From Aegilops tauschii subsp. strangulata (Eukaryota > Streptophyta > Magnoliopsida > Poales > Poaceae): a stretch of 64,000 bases of DNA. The notes under the pieces are model-generated. The model saw nothing but the letters and a program-made list of their open reading frames with translations, searched no databases and was not told where the DNA came from. How positions within the stretch are numbered: position 1 is the stretch's first letter; the number at the start of each line of letters is the position of its first letter. Where the stretch lies: NCBI RefSeq assembly GCF_002575655.3, contig NC_053040.3, positions 156,489,148 through 156,553,147 of the forward strand, written 5' to 3'. This document shows, one piece after another, positions 34,101 to 44,500 of this stretch. The position numbers were made by a program, and so were the translations under genes.

Positions 34101-34478
34101 GGGCGGGCGCCCCGAGCCTCCGCGCGAGACGAGCAATCGCAACCCCTCGCCGCTCCCGACGCCCAGAGTGTCACGGTGCTCGGGTCGTTGGACAGCAGCA
34201 GGTGGAAGCCGGCGGGCAGCGCCTTGCAGGCCTCCGAGCCGCCGACGGCGAGCAGCAGCTCCCTCAAGTACGTGATCCTCTTCGCCCGCCCCTCCTCCTC
34301 CCTGGCATCCATCGGCCGGTCAGATTAATCAGATCAGTGTAAGGAAGGAACTAACCATGCGTGCCCCGATTGATGGCCCGCGCTTCCTGACGGTCGCGGC
34401 ATGAACCAGCGCGCGTGCCTACCTGGTCATGGCGACGGGGGTAGGAATAGTGGCATCGTCACGAGGCGCCGAGCTCAT
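16159..34478 (-). CDS. KHZ-2: CCCH / KH protein with a 17-kb third intron
   Basis: Exons on the minus strand: 34423-34478, 34048-34301, 33855-33921, then 16159-16771. The first three lie 17 kb from the last, but splice sites and phases match KHZ-1 and KHZ-3 exactly (56+254+67+613 = 990 bases, 329 residues). Finger 1 is C121, C130, C136, H140 with a two-residue insertion (KPWPC). The KH domain is about 213-276 with GRGG at 225-228; the C-terminal finger is C292, C300, C306, H310. Intron 3 holds element B with a B3 gene, a tandem array and a Copia element. Whether so large and repeat-rich an intron is spliced cannot be seen; the gene may instead be two dead halves. The last exon is very close to that of KHZ-3, so the duplication is recent. 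Confidence 0.75.
17268..20493 (+). CDS. Two-domain B3 (REM-like) transcription factor, one-base frameshift
   Basis: Exons 17268-17288, 19227-19316, 19418-19895 and 20239-20493, all GT-AG and in phase except one site. The N-terminus has a small cysteine cluster (GVCEVCFNHC). Exon 3 holds a B3 domain ending in GWRKFYEDNNL, GQMVVFYL. A second B3 domain spans exons 3-4 (FVHRLT..., KIPKKVA, GRKKWKDFA, VLIGF). In the triplet T at 19711-19713 one extra T shifts the frame, and the ORF stops at 19720 after 138 residues. Reading with two Ts would give about 280 residues and an acidic linker. B3 proteins bind DNA in the nucleus; REM-type members act mostly in reproductive development. The gene lies in element B and inside a KHZ-2 intron, antisense to KHZ-2. 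Confidence 0.75.
17318..17431. repeat. 58-bp tandem duplication in B3 intron 1
   Basis: Two adjacent copies starting tccttctttctgtcttg (17318 and 17376), nearly identical, just after exon 1 of the B3 gene. The second copy ends in a G run that differs in length. Confidence 0.85.
18006..18076 (+). mobile_element. 39-bp LINE tail insertion with 16-bp target duplication
   Basis: The direct repeats at 18006-18021 and 18061-18076 (both end tgtctctcgct, one mismatch) flank 39 bases that look like a plant LINE 3' end: taatgaatgatacgc, a small hairpin, then gcgtattcaag and an A run. This is an extremely 5'-truncated LINE insertion in intron 1 of the B3 gene. Confidence 0.8.
20494..20990. other. 3' flank of the B3 gene
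   Basis: AT-rich sequence with a possible polyadenylation context (aataatatatgatg near 20627). No gene recognised. Confidence 0.4.
20995..23060. repeat. Tandem array, about 105-bp unit in 400-bp higher-order blocks
   Basis: Units of about 100-110 bp with gagacatggggcccagttg, caggcacgcaactgcatgtc and cttggtcgcaactagaggg. A distinct sub-block (ggttgccggaggggcggctt) recurs near 21530, 21929 and 22320, giving a higher-order period of about 395 bp. On the reverse strand the core gcagttgcgtgcctagtgt matches the early units of the element A array. The many open frames here are repeat translations with no conserved domain. Confidence 0.85.
23061..23690. other. AT-rich sequence in element B, no gene
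   Basis: Nothing recognised apart from poly-T stretches and a duplicated short segment (ccctcactgtgta near 23263 and ccctcactatgtg near 23181). Confidence 0.35.
24094..25812 (+). repeat. 5' LTR
   Basis: 1719 bp. A TATA-like ctataaatag lies at 25383-25392 before the presumed transcription start. By eye it differs from the 3' LTR at about ten single bases plus length changes in C runs. Confidence 0.92.
26764..26862. repeat. Duplicated 39-bp segment in the Copia leader
   Basis: A segment beginning ttgacgagcctagcatg occurs at 26764-26802 and again at 26824-26862, within the untranslated leader of the Copia element. Confidence 0.8.
27100..30900 (+). pseudogene. Degenerate Copia gag-pol
   Basis: Recognisable pieces in Copia order. 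A gag-like part lies at 27100-27780. The GAG-pre-integrase motif (LWHCHLSHIGVERM) lies at 28303-28420, followed by integrase-like sequence to about 29100. Reverse transcriptase at 29437-29859 has EPTSYGEAM, SDEWLEAMKSEI and QVQGVDYDEFFS. RNase H-like remains lie toward 30700. Stops and frameshifts are frequent throughout, and no frame is long enough for a working polyprotein. Confidence 0.85.
30926..32652 (+). repeat. 3' LTR
   Basis: 1727 bp, collinear with the 5' LTR. Differences seen include the length of C tracts near 32150 and 32210 and a handful of substitutions. Confidence 0.92.
32761..33616. other. Right part of element B
   Basis: No gene recognised. It includes a short imperfect duplication (ctgaattc..ctggaatatg near 33120 and 33163) and the A-rich subterminal region with gcccagccc motifs next to the terminal palindrome. 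Confidence 0.4.
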
Positions 34479-34570
34479 GTCGATGGCAGCGGGAGGCCAG
34501 TGGACCTAAGCCTGGGGAGTAATTGACTGGGGAGAAGTCCCGGCGCATGCATGCTCGATCGCCAATGTGA

Positions 34571-34632
34571 AGCGTCGCTTGTGACGTTGATCCACCGCCA
34601 CGATTGGCTGGTGAAACTGCTTCAGCCGCTGC
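34571..34632 (-). promoter_or_regulatory. Conserved upstream block, KHZ-2 copy
   Basis: Same block as upstream of KHZ-1: TGACGT, then CGATTGGCTGG (inverted CCAAT box), then cagccgctgcatgc. It lies about 93-154 bases upstream of the KHZ-2 start codon. Confidence 0.5.
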
Positions 34633-34643
34633 ATGCAAATTCA

Positions 34644-35695
34644 GCATCTACAGTCGGAATCGGCAAAACCGGACCCTAAAACGCCCGCGGACACATTCAG
34701 ACACATCCACAGGTAATGACCTGTCAGTCCTTAAATTTGCTCATCCACATCCAAATACCCCATACTAGAAATCTTACATTCATAAAAAAAACATGCAAAA
34801 CATAAAATTCACATACTACGTAGATCAAGTACCCTAGTCTGCGTCGGAGATGTCCACTATCTCGGTGCCCAGCTCCGAGTACATGGACAGCAGCCGCAGC
34901 TCCGGCTCTTGCGTCGGCCTCCGCATCCATCTCCGTCTCGACCTCGTCGAAGAGCGTGCCGGTCGCCGCCCGTTCCTGTCGGATGAACTGTCGGTTGGCC
35001 TCCACATAGGCCTCATCCTTGATGAACTCCAGAATGGCCTGCTGCTTCGCCATCTCGGCCGCTTGGCCGGCCGCGAACTCCTGCTCCGCGTCCTCCATGT
35101 TGAAGCCCGGAGCCGGTAACAGCTCCTGCTTCGCCTCGTAATCCGCCACCTCCATTGGAGCCGGCTACTGCTCCTCTCCCTCCTCCTCCGGCTCCGGCGA
35201 GTCCGGAGGCAGCCCAGCAGCGATGTGGGCGACGCGCTCGCCCCGGTCGATCTGGTATCGGCGCTCCGGCGTGAGCATAGAGTACACGGTTATCTTTTGT
35301 CGGACCATGGCAAAGCTAGAGAGCGTGGGAAGAGCGGGAGAGAGGAGGTGGATGAGTTTGGGCTGGCCGCGCGGAGAAGGAGGTGGATGGGCTAGAGTTG
35401 GGGGACGTCGGCCGGCTTAAATAGCCGGAGTTGCCCCCGGGCGGCGTTCACACCCTCCACCAAAGGAGACGCCCGTCGGACCGCCGGGTTTCCGGGCGAC
35501 TCCGCGTTAGGCCCCATCGTCAGTCCGACGTGGCGGACGCGCCCAGGCGCCCCATATTCATGCCATATTTGGGCTGGATATGAGGGGTGCCGGTCAGCCC
35601 AGGCATTTGAGGAGCCCGTCTAGATCGCATTTTCATGACCGTGTCATCCGCCCGGACGTTTGAGGTGGATTTGGGGCGCCATGATGTAGACGCTC
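34644..35695. mobile_element. MITE-like insertion with imperfect TIRs
   Basis: The left end (gcatctacag, then aaaacgcccgcggac) and reversed right end (gcgtctacat, then caaacgtccgggcgga) match imperfectly. This suggests a Harbinger-type non-autonomous element of about 1.05 kb. The target duplication is unclear. It carries the hypothetical frame at 34724-35308. Confidence 0.5.
34724..35308 (-). pseudogene. Hypothetical acidic protein, interrupted
   Basis: Starting at 35308 the frame encodes VYSMLTPERRYQIDRGERV and an acidic, proline-rich stretch. It stops at a TAG (35165-35167) and continues in frame from 35155 with a charged, helix-rich segment (EEFAAGQ-type, FIKDEAYVEANRQF). A hydrophobic tail follows. 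I know no function for it. It lies within a MITE-like segment, so it is probably element-borne. Confidence 0.4.
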
Positions 35696-35697
35696 TT

Positions 35698-36441
35698 AGT
35701 AGAGGCCTCTCACCACGCCTATCCCAAGGTCGCTTCACATTTGGAAAAATCAAGATGCCGTTAAAAATTAAAGTATTTATGTGGTTTGTGCATAAGAGAG
35801 TAATTTTGACAAAGAGTAACTTAGCAAAGAGTAGTTGGGTTGGTAGTAAACGGTGTGACTTCTGTGATCAGGATGAATCAATACAACCTATGTTTCTCCA
35901 ACATCCATTACCTAGGTTACTGTGGTGGACCATTCATGCGTCCTTCAATGTGTCTCCCCCACCACTTTATCAAATTTATTTAGGGCATAATTAAATAGGG
36001 TAGAGTCTAAGATGACACATATTCAAGTAGGAATGTGTACATTATTTTGGACCATTTGAAATTGCCACAATGACGTCGTCTTTAAAAGACAAACAATCAT
36101 CTTTTTTTTTGCAGTATCTTCAAGGCATTGACATGGATCCGTATGTGGTCGTTACTTAACCATGCGAAGCATATGAAGTTTATGGATGTTGGATGCAACC
36201 GATGAAAAATGATCGCACGGGATACTTAGAACCGGTTTGGATGGCGGACCAACAATAGGATAGGTGTCTAGTCATCTTACCCTATTTTCGCCTGTTGCGA
36301 CAACTTTTTTAGAGTTTTGTCAGATTATTTGAGACCATGTTTTGGACCTCTCACTATTTTTAATAAAATGAGTGTGTGCACCATGAGATAGAGAGGCCGA
36401 GGGTATTTGTTCTTTTCGAGAGAAAAAAGTAGAGGCCTCTC
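35698..36441 (+). mobile_element. 5'-truncated LINE with 14-bp target duplication
   Basis: The direct repeat agtagaggcctctc at 35698-35711 and 36428-36441 flanks a LINE 3' fragment that ends in an A run. The coding remnant (about 35730-36250) shows the zf-RVT region: MPLKIKVFMWFVHKRV, a CDFCDQDE cysteine pair, and a degraded FWTIWN-C-N-D segment after frameshifts. It inserted at the edge of the MITE-like element. Confidence 0.85.
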
Positions 36442-36509
36442 TCAAGCCGCTACGGCCTAGGTAGATGGTGACAGGGCCGCTAAACTGCCGGTCACTCAGA
36501 TAAATGAAC

Positions 36510-36612
36510 CACAGTACTGAAAACAGAAGAGCCTCATAAAAGTCATGAGTGACTAAGGTGCAGTACAAAATCCATAAAATCGACGGCATAATCCCAAGTT
36601 TAGAGTTACACT
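36510..36612 (-). promoter_or_regulatory. Conserved 3' UTR block of KHZ-3
   Basis: Shares cagtactgaaaacaga, agtcatga, atccataaaat and ggcataatccca with the KHZ-2, -4 and -5 flanks (each holding a subset). An A-run insertion duplicates agtttagagttacac at its left side. Confidence 0.45.
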
Positions 36613-36672
36613 TCCTTTTCTAAAAAAAAAAGTTTAGAGTTACACTGGTCTCATCCAGCGGTCGATGGACCG

Positions 36673-37865
36673 CTACCAACCACACGGATCTCGAGGAGCA
36701 GGAGCCGGCCTGCGTAGCTCGCTCTCGCTGTGGGCAAAGCGGCAGCCGTCGCCATACGTGCAGGATCCTCTGGCAAAGTGCGCGCACAGCCTGGTCTTGA
36801 CGCCGTTATATCGCCCTCCGCCGAGCACCGGGAGATGCTCCCAGACCATAGCGCTGGCGTGCCTGATCTGATCGGGCGTGCCCTCCAGCTCCACGTTCTT
36901 CAAGCCGGCGTCCCGCTCGTGGTCGCGGATGCGCAGCCTGGCGCCGCTGGCCCGGGATATCTCCCTGATGGTCGCTCCGCCCCGCCCGATGACAGCGCCC
37001 GCGAGGGACGCGTCCACGGTGATCTTGGACATCGCCGGAGCTGCGTTGGGCGGCGTCGGTGCTCTGAGTGCATGGTCGCCGGTGGGCCTTGGTTTGTCCA
37101 TGACCAGGGGTGGCGGCGTTGGATTGAGCCTGACAAGCTCCTCCTCGTCTTGTGCTGGAGCCGGAGCTGGACCACTCGGGATGCTCGTTTCTGCGACGGC
37201 ATGGGAGCCGGCCGGGATGTCGTGGATGAAGTGGCAGTTGGAACCAAAGCGGCAACCTGCGGTGCTGCACGATGAGGGACAAGAAAGTGATCAGATCTGT
37301 ATTGATGCCGAAATCAGGGGAGCTGGTGGTTACCTGAAGAACCTGACGCATGGCTTGGACTTGCTTCCTGCGCCTGCTTGAAACTCCTCCGGCTCTGCTA
37401 CACCAAAACAATCGATCATGCGGTTCCACGTTCATACGACAGTAGAATGGAAAATCTGGAGAGGAAACGACCAGGCCTGTTTCGTCTGGACTCACTCGGC
37501 TGGCTCACCTCGGTTTCGCCGAGGCAATTCCGGATCCCCTAGGCCTCCAGGAGCACCTCCAGCCAGAGTTTGGGAAGGAACCCACAGTGCGGCGTCATCG
37601 GGGTGCTTGGCCAAGTCGGCGTCGGCGGGCAGCAGCTTGCATGCCTCCAAGCTGCCGACGGCGAGCAGGAGCTCCCTCGAGTACGCCATCCTCTCCGTCC
37701 GCCTCGCGATGACGGCATCCCTCTCCTCCTCCTCCCTTGCAACGATCGTCCGGTCAAATTAATCGCATAAGTCGAGAAAGAATTAACCGCAAGACGGTCG
37801 CTGTACGAACGAGCGTACCTCGGCTGCATAGTGGCGTCATCACGAGGCGCCGAGGACGAGCTCAT
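36673..37865 (-). CDS. KHZ-3: CCCH / KH RNA-binding protein, short type
   Basis: Exons 37819-37865, 37509-37735, 37334-37394 and 36673-37264; 927 bases, 308 residues, all GT-AG and in phase. The N-terminal region has YSRELLLAVGSLEACKLL and the acidic KHPDD stretch. Finger 1 is C107, C116, C122, H126 (KPCVRFF joined by splicing to STAGCRFGSNCHFIH). The KH domain is about 193-256 with GRGG at 205-208; the C-terminal finger is C272, C280, C286, H290. It appears complete and is the best intact reference for the 5' half of KHZ-4. A longer overlapping frame at 36806-37495 is a shadow in another phase. A TATTTACATA element lies about 40 bases upstream of the start. Confidence 0.88.
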
Positions 37866-38020
37866 CTCGCCGGCGCCGGAAATTTTCAGCCTGGCCGAGC
37901 TATGTAAATAATCCGGGGTGGGGGAGGCCAGTGGACGTACGGCCGGCGACGCCCCTCCTATGCTGCCATGCTGGGGAGCGTTACTGGTAATTGAAGCGAT
38001 TGATTAATGCGCCCAGGCTA

Positions 38021-38090
38021 GGAACGAGGCGTCGATTGTGACGTTGATCCATGGCGACGATTGGCTGGTGCAACTGGTTCGACCGCTGCA
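38021..38090 (-). promoter_or_regulatory. Conserved upstream block, KHZ-3 copy
   Basis: Contains gtgacgttgatcc and cgacgattggctgg in the same order and spacing as the KHZ-1 and KHZ-2 copies, about 155-225 bases upstream of the start codon. Confidence 0.5.
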
Positions 38091-38387
38091 TGCGCGAGAC
38101 GTAGCAGAGCTTCTTCAACTCCCCAGGCTTATTAATGTGCGAGCAGAGCACAAACGTTGAGAACGCAGACCAAGTAGTACATCGTGTTGCTGGTCAGTGT
38201 TGCGACTCTGCAGCTTAACATGTCTCCCCAGGCCTCGGCAACGTCACTGGGAGGTTCAGGTTTCAACATGAAAGTTCAGAGGCCGGCTTGGAGTATATCA
38301 AGTTCCAAGTTCAGGTTTCAACATGAAAGTTCAGATGCCGACTTTTGGAAACGAAACATGTCGAGCTTTCTACTAATAAAACCACAA

Positions 38388-38492
38388 AAGGCTTATAGAA
38401 GTCATGACAGATATGAAATCCATAAAACCGATGGCATTATCCCAAGGACAGTCAGAGAATAAATCTTCAGCCCTCAAGGGTTCACAGTTACA
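38388..38492 (-). promoter_or_regulatory. Conserved 3' UTR block of KHZ-4
   Basis: Closely matches 46260-46368 downstream of KHZ-5 (tcatgacagatatgaaatcc, then ggcat-atc and a shared cttcagccctcaagg-type stretch). This shows that the 3' end of KHZ-4 derives from a KHZ-5-type gene. Confidence 0.5.
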
Positions 38493-38518
38493 CTGACTAA
38501 TGGGTGGGCAGATCAACC

Positions 38519-41500
38519 TCATGCGGCAGCCGATTTGAGCAGCTCATTTTCGCCATGGGCAAAGTGGCATCTGACGCCAAATGTGCACGACCCTTTCGTG
38601 AAGTTGTCGCACAGCTTGGTCTTGAAGTTGCTTCCCTACCCACCGCCGCCGGCGCGGTGAGATCCTCCGGCCAGGTTCTCACTCGGCAGAGGGGCGTTGG
38701 CGCCACCGCTGATCCTGAAGAACAACTCCCTGAGCATGGCGCTGGCGTTGTTGATCTGATCAAACGTGCCCTCGAGCTCAATGTTTTTCAAGGCTTCGTT
38801 TGATTCGTGGTCCCGGATGGCCAGCTTGGCCCCGGTGACTCGGGATATCTGCTTTGTGTTGACTCTACCCCGCCCGATGATGCCTCCTGCGAGGGACGCA
38901 TCGACACTGACCTTGGCTGTGGAAGAAGCCCCGAAGCCTGCTGGGATGGTCATGGCAGGGCTGGGCATTGCCGGAGGTCCAAAGTGGCCGGTGGGCCTTG
39001 GTCCCATATGGGGTGGCATGGACTTGTTGATGAACATGTGCTTGCCGAGCTCCCTCTCACCATGTGCAAAGTGGCACTTGTCACCCCATTTGCATCCCTC
39101 AGCAGTGTTGTACTTGTTGCACAATTTAGTCTTGACAGTTGGTGTAAGGGGGCCATCTGGAACTGCAGATCCTGCAGGCATTCTTCCTTGGGGATGTGCA
39201 AATGCTTGGCCACCCAGGTTGCTCATCTTTGCAACAGCCTGGTGGCCACCGGGAAAGTAATGGAGGAAATGGCAACCCTCGCCAAAGGGGCAACCAGAGG
39301 TACTGCACAATGAGAATAAGATGTGGGTAAGTAACTTAATTAGCAAGACAATTCATTTAAGCACAACTGATATTGACTAGGAGGATTCAGACATGAGAGT
39401 TCATAAGCCACAAGGGTAGGTGTTGATAGCATCTGAAGAGCAATAAACATTCTAGGGCAAACTTTGCCGAACACAGGAGACATTGTGGAGTACAATCCAA
39501 ATGGACAGAAGAAAAGTTCTACAATGACTGATGTTCTGATATTACAGTGAACTAATCTACATTTCGAATGTTTATAGATAATAATCATTCCTTTGTGTTG
39601 GCTCATTCTGCATCACAAAATCACAGGCAGTTTGGAGGACAAGAAACTATTCATGTGTGTTTCAGCAAAAGAAAAAAAATGAAGAGTTCCATAGTCAACA
39701 TTGTCAGTTTCGTCAAAGTACTTAAATACTGATGTTTGTTGAACGTCTATTTCAGGAAAGCTCTCTTATGGATCATAAGTTCAAATTTTGTTACTCCCTT
39801 ATGATTAAGTATCACAAGCTTGTGATGCTTCAGTGACTCAACAAGAAACTGTTGATGGACATATAATTTTAAACCATACAGTAAAACTATTCATGCATGT
39901 ACGAAATGTTAGAATAAATAGTATATATCAAGAACGATATATGTGGCAGAATTTCAGGTGTCCAACTCATATATTCGATCTTTGTTTCTATATCATGGTT
40001 TTAGAGTCACGCGACTAGTCGCAAAAAAATGTCGACTCAACTTAGCGTTGACTCGAGTCGCGAGTCGCGACTAGTCGCAACTGCAGGCTCGACTTTTTCC
40101 GAGTCGCTACCCCAAAGCGACTCAGATGAGTCACGACTCGAAAACCATGCATGATATTACTGGCTGGTTGTTCATCTGAAAGCAGTTACATATCCTTATA
40201 CTGTTCTTGCACTCTCACATATTCAGAAGCGATTTTGCACAACCCATGCACATTCCAATTTTTACTCCGGTCGAAGTTCTTAGAGCAAATTTGGAGATGT
40301 AAAACAGAAGATGTAAAAAGATTCATCTCCAAAAGAAACATTTTACATCTCTAAAAAAGAGAAAACTCCAACAGATGATGGAAATTGGTGATGTAAAAGT
40401 GCAACTCCAATGGATGATGCAAATGGAGATGTAAAAACTAGAATTGTCGCGAAACGCGGCGTTTGAATCGGGGCGGCGGCCACGGGGCAAAAGCTGTGCG
40501 ACGGAGCAGCGGTGGGTGTAGGAGCTAGGCGGTGGCTTGGAGATAGCGGATGAGCGGCGGTGACGGCGGAAACAGCGGCTGTGAAGCGGCGAAAAATGCG
40601 GTCGATTCGCAGCGTGCGGGCGGAGCGGCAGTGCGGTGGTGGCTGGGCAGGTGCTTGGCGGTTGGGTGGTGGTTAGGCGGGTGCTTGGTGGTCGGGTGAT
40701 GGCTGCGGCGACGGTGGCCGGGACAAACCGGGCGGCGGCGGTGGAGCGGCGGAAAATACGTCAGACTCGCGGCGTGCGGGCGGAGCGGTGATGCGGTGGT
40801 GGCTGGCCGGGTGCTTGGCAGCCGGGTGGTGGTTGCGGCGACAGCGGCGGGGACGAACCGGGCGGCAGCGGTGGAGCGACGAAAAATACGTCCGATTCAC
40901 GGCGTGCGGGCAGAGCGGCGATGCGGCGGTGGCTGGGCAGGTGCTTGGCGGTCGGGTAGTGGCTGCGGCGATGGCGGCGGGGACGAACCAGGCGGCGGCA
41001 ATGAAGCGGCGGAAAATACGTCAGATTCGTGGCGTGCGGGCGGAGCGGCGATGTGGTGGAGGCTGGGCGGGTACTTGGCGGTCAGGTGGTGGCTGTGGCG
41101 ACTGCGGCGGGGACGAACCGGGCGGCGGCGGTGGAGCGGCGGAAAATACATCTGATTTGCGGCGTGCAAGCAGAGCGGCGATGCGGTGGTAGCTGGGCGG
41201 GTGCTTGACGGTCAGGTGGTGGCTGCGGCGACGGCGGAAACCAGACGGCGGGGGTGGCTTATCGGGGCGGCGGATGAGCGGCGGAGGGGTGGTTGACGGT
41301 CGAAGGTGGCGCGGGCGGGCGGCGGCGGCAATGCTGCGAGTGAATCGGGGCGGCAGCGACTGTGCAGCGGGCGGAGAGAGGAAGAAGGGAAAGGAAATGA
41401 AGGTCGATTGGAGGTTGGCGCGCGGCCACCGTTTTTACATCTACTGGAGGTGGAGATACAAATTTACATCGTGAGGTGTTGTATTTTACATCTCCGAGAA

Positions 41501-44500
41501 GCGAAGATGTAATTTTTTTCCATCTACATCATCTGTTGGAGGTGGATTTTGGGGCCTCGGAGATGCAAAAGTTAGTTATCTTTGCATCTAGATCATTTGG
41601 AGATGCTTTTAAGCATGGATTAGAGAGAACCTGTTGCACAATCTTGCTTAAATGATTTGTTAGCAGCAAGCATTCTTTCACAGGTAAAAGTAAAGTTTTA
41701 ACGAAATAACAGATATGCATAATAAATGTTACCAGGTGGAGTTCATTTTAAGTTGGACTATAACCTGAAAAATTTGGTGCATGGCTTCAATTTGCTTCCT
41801 ACACCGGTTTGAAATGACTCCGATTCTGTTGAATCAAATTAATTATGCGCGCCATGTCAATAAGCTGTTGATTAACTAATCACACACCTGCTATTTTTGG
41901 AGCTGGAGCTGGGCCACTTGGGATGCTCGTTTCTGCGACGGCCTGAGAGCCGCCCGGGATGTCGTGGATGAAGTGGCAGTTGGAACCAAAGCGGCAGCCT
42001 GCGGTACTGCACGACAGGAAACAACATGCGGATAAGTAATTGAACCTGAACTAACGGAAGAAGAAAGTAATCTGAACTGCATTGATGCCGAAAGTAATGA
42101 GATCATAATTTTCTTTACCCCAAAACCGTAGAGCAATCGTTCTGCGGTAATTTTCAATTTTTCATTGATTAAGGTAATATGTACTACAAAGGATCAAAAT
42201 AAAAGAAAATACGGTACTCAGATCATGTTGACGCTGTCCCAGAAAGGGATTACCTGAAGAACCTGACGCATGGCTTGGATTTGCTTTCTGCGCCTGCTTC
42301 AAACGCCTCCGGCACTGTTACACCAAAACTATCGGTCATCACGCGGTTACGATAGTACAGTATACGGTGAGGAAAGTGGCCGGTGGGCCTTGGTCCCATA
42401 TGGGGTGGCATGGAGTTGTTGATGAATGTGTGCTTGCCGAGCTCCCTCTCACCATGTGCAAAGTGGCACTTGTCGCCCCATTTGCATCCCTCTGCAGTGT
42501 TATACTTGTTGCACAATTTAGTCTTGACAGTTGGTGTAGGGTGGCCATCTGGAACAGCAGATCCTGTGGGCATTCTTCCTTGGGGGTGTGCAAATGCTTG
42601 GCCACCCAGGTTGCTCATCTTTGCAACAGCCTGGTGGCCACCGGGGAAGTAATGGAGGAAATGGCAACCCTCGCCAAAGGGGCAACCAGAGGTACTGCAC
42701 AGTGAGAATAATATGTGGGTAAGTAATTTAATTAGAAAAAAAGTTCATTTAAGCGCAACTGATATTGACTAGGAAGACTCAGACATATGAATTCATAAGC
42801 CAAAAGGCTCATGAATATGATTACAAGTGTTGATAACATCTGAAGAACAATAAACATTCTAGGGCAAACTTTGCTGAACACAGGAGACATTGTGGACTAC
42901 AATCCAAATGCACAGAAGAAAAGTTCTAGAGTGACTGATGTTCTGATATAGAATGGACCTAATCTACATTTTTTTATATTTGTTGATAATAATCATTTCT
43001 TGGTATTGGCTCATTCTGCATCACACAAATCACAGGCAGTTTGGAGGACAAGAAACTATTCATGTGTGTTTCGGCAAAAGAAAAAATGAACAGTTCCTAG
43101 TCAACATTGTCAGTTTCATCAAAGTACTTAAATACTGATGTTTGTTGAACGTCTATTTCAGGAAGGCTCTCTTATGGATCATAAGTTCAAATTTTGTTAC
43201 TCCCTCATGATTAAGTATCACAAGCTTGTGATGCTTCAGTGACTCAACAAGAAACTGTTGATGGACATATAATTTAAACCATACAGTAAAACTATTCATG
43301 CATGTACCAAATGTTAGAATAAATAGTATATATCAAAAAGGATATATGTGGCAGAATTTCAGGTGTCCAACTCATATATTCAATCTTCGTTTTTCTCAAT
43401 TCGATAAGAGGCTGTATCATGATATTACTGGCTGGTTGTTCGTCTGAACAGCAGTCACATATCCTTATACTGTTCTTGCACTCTCACATATTCAGAAGCG
43501 ATTTTGGACAACCCATGCACATTCCAATTTTTACTCCAGTGGAAGTTCTTAAAGCATCTCCAATAGAAGATGCAAATTTGGAGATGTAAAAATTTACATC
43601 TCCAAAAAGTGCATTTTACATCTCCAAAAAAGAGACAACTCCAACAGATGATGGAAATTGGTGATGTAAAAGAGCAACTCCAATAGATGATGCAAATGGA
43701 GATGTAAAAACTAGAATTGGGGCGGCTGAGCGGCGACGGCCGAAATGCGGCGTTCAAATCGGTGTGGCGGCCGCGGGGCAAAAGCTGTGCGACGGCGGCA
43801 GGGTGTAGGGGCTAGGCGGTGGCTTGGCGGTGACGGCGGAAATGGCGGCGGTGGTGAGCGGCAAAAAATATGGTCGATTCGCAGTGTGCGGGCAGAGCGG
43901 CGGTGCGGTGGTGGCTGGGCGGGTGCTTGGCGGTTGGGTGGTGGTTGGGCAGGTGCTTGGTGGTCGAGTGGTGGCTGCAGCGACGGCGGCAGGGACGAAC
44001 CAGGCGGCGACGGTGGAGTGGCGGAAAATATGTTTGATTCGCGGCGTTCGGGCGGAGCGGCGATGCGGTGGTGACTGGGCGGGTGCTTGGTAGTCGTGTG
44101 GTGGCTGTGACGACGGCGGCAGGGACGAACCGGGCGGCGACGGTGGAGCGGCGGAAAATATGTTTGATCCGCGGCGTTCGGGCGAAGCGGCGATGCGGTG
44201 GTGACTGGGCGGGTGCTTGGCGATCGTGTGGTGGTTGCGGCGACGGCAGAAGTGGGGCGGCGCCGGCGTGAATCATGGCAGCGATTCGAAGCGGAGCGGC
44301 GGAGCAACGGCGGAGGTGTTTAGCGGACGGAGGTGGCACGGGCGGGCGGCGGCGGCTGTGCGGCGAGCAGAGAGAGAAAGTAGGGAAAGGAAATGAAGGG
44401 CGGTTGGCGGTTGGCAAGCACCGTTTTTACATCTACTGAAGGTGGAGATACAAATTAACATCATGAGGTGTTGTATTTTACATCTCCGAGAGGCTGAGAT

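Larger units (their letters stand above)
38981..42370 (-). repeat. KHZ-4 internal duplication, unit 2
   Basis: The second copy of a mixed unit: short-type exon with finger start, finger exon, three-finger-type exon 2, long intron, and the 5' part of its last exon. It is longer than unit 1 because of a larger Harbinger-type insertion and the 148-bp MITE at 39998. Confidence 0.8.

Noticed and set aside
36806..37495. A 229-codon frame overlapping KHZ-3
   Set aside because: It is in another phase over the KHZ-3 exons and introns and turns the KH region into arginine-rich nonsense; the spliced model explains the sequence better.
40788..41192. Arginine/glycine-rich frames and antisense proline-rich frames in the Harbinger-type insertions
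   Set aside because: They follow the roughly 129-bp GC-rich tandem unit and are present on both strands, typical of GC-rich repeats.
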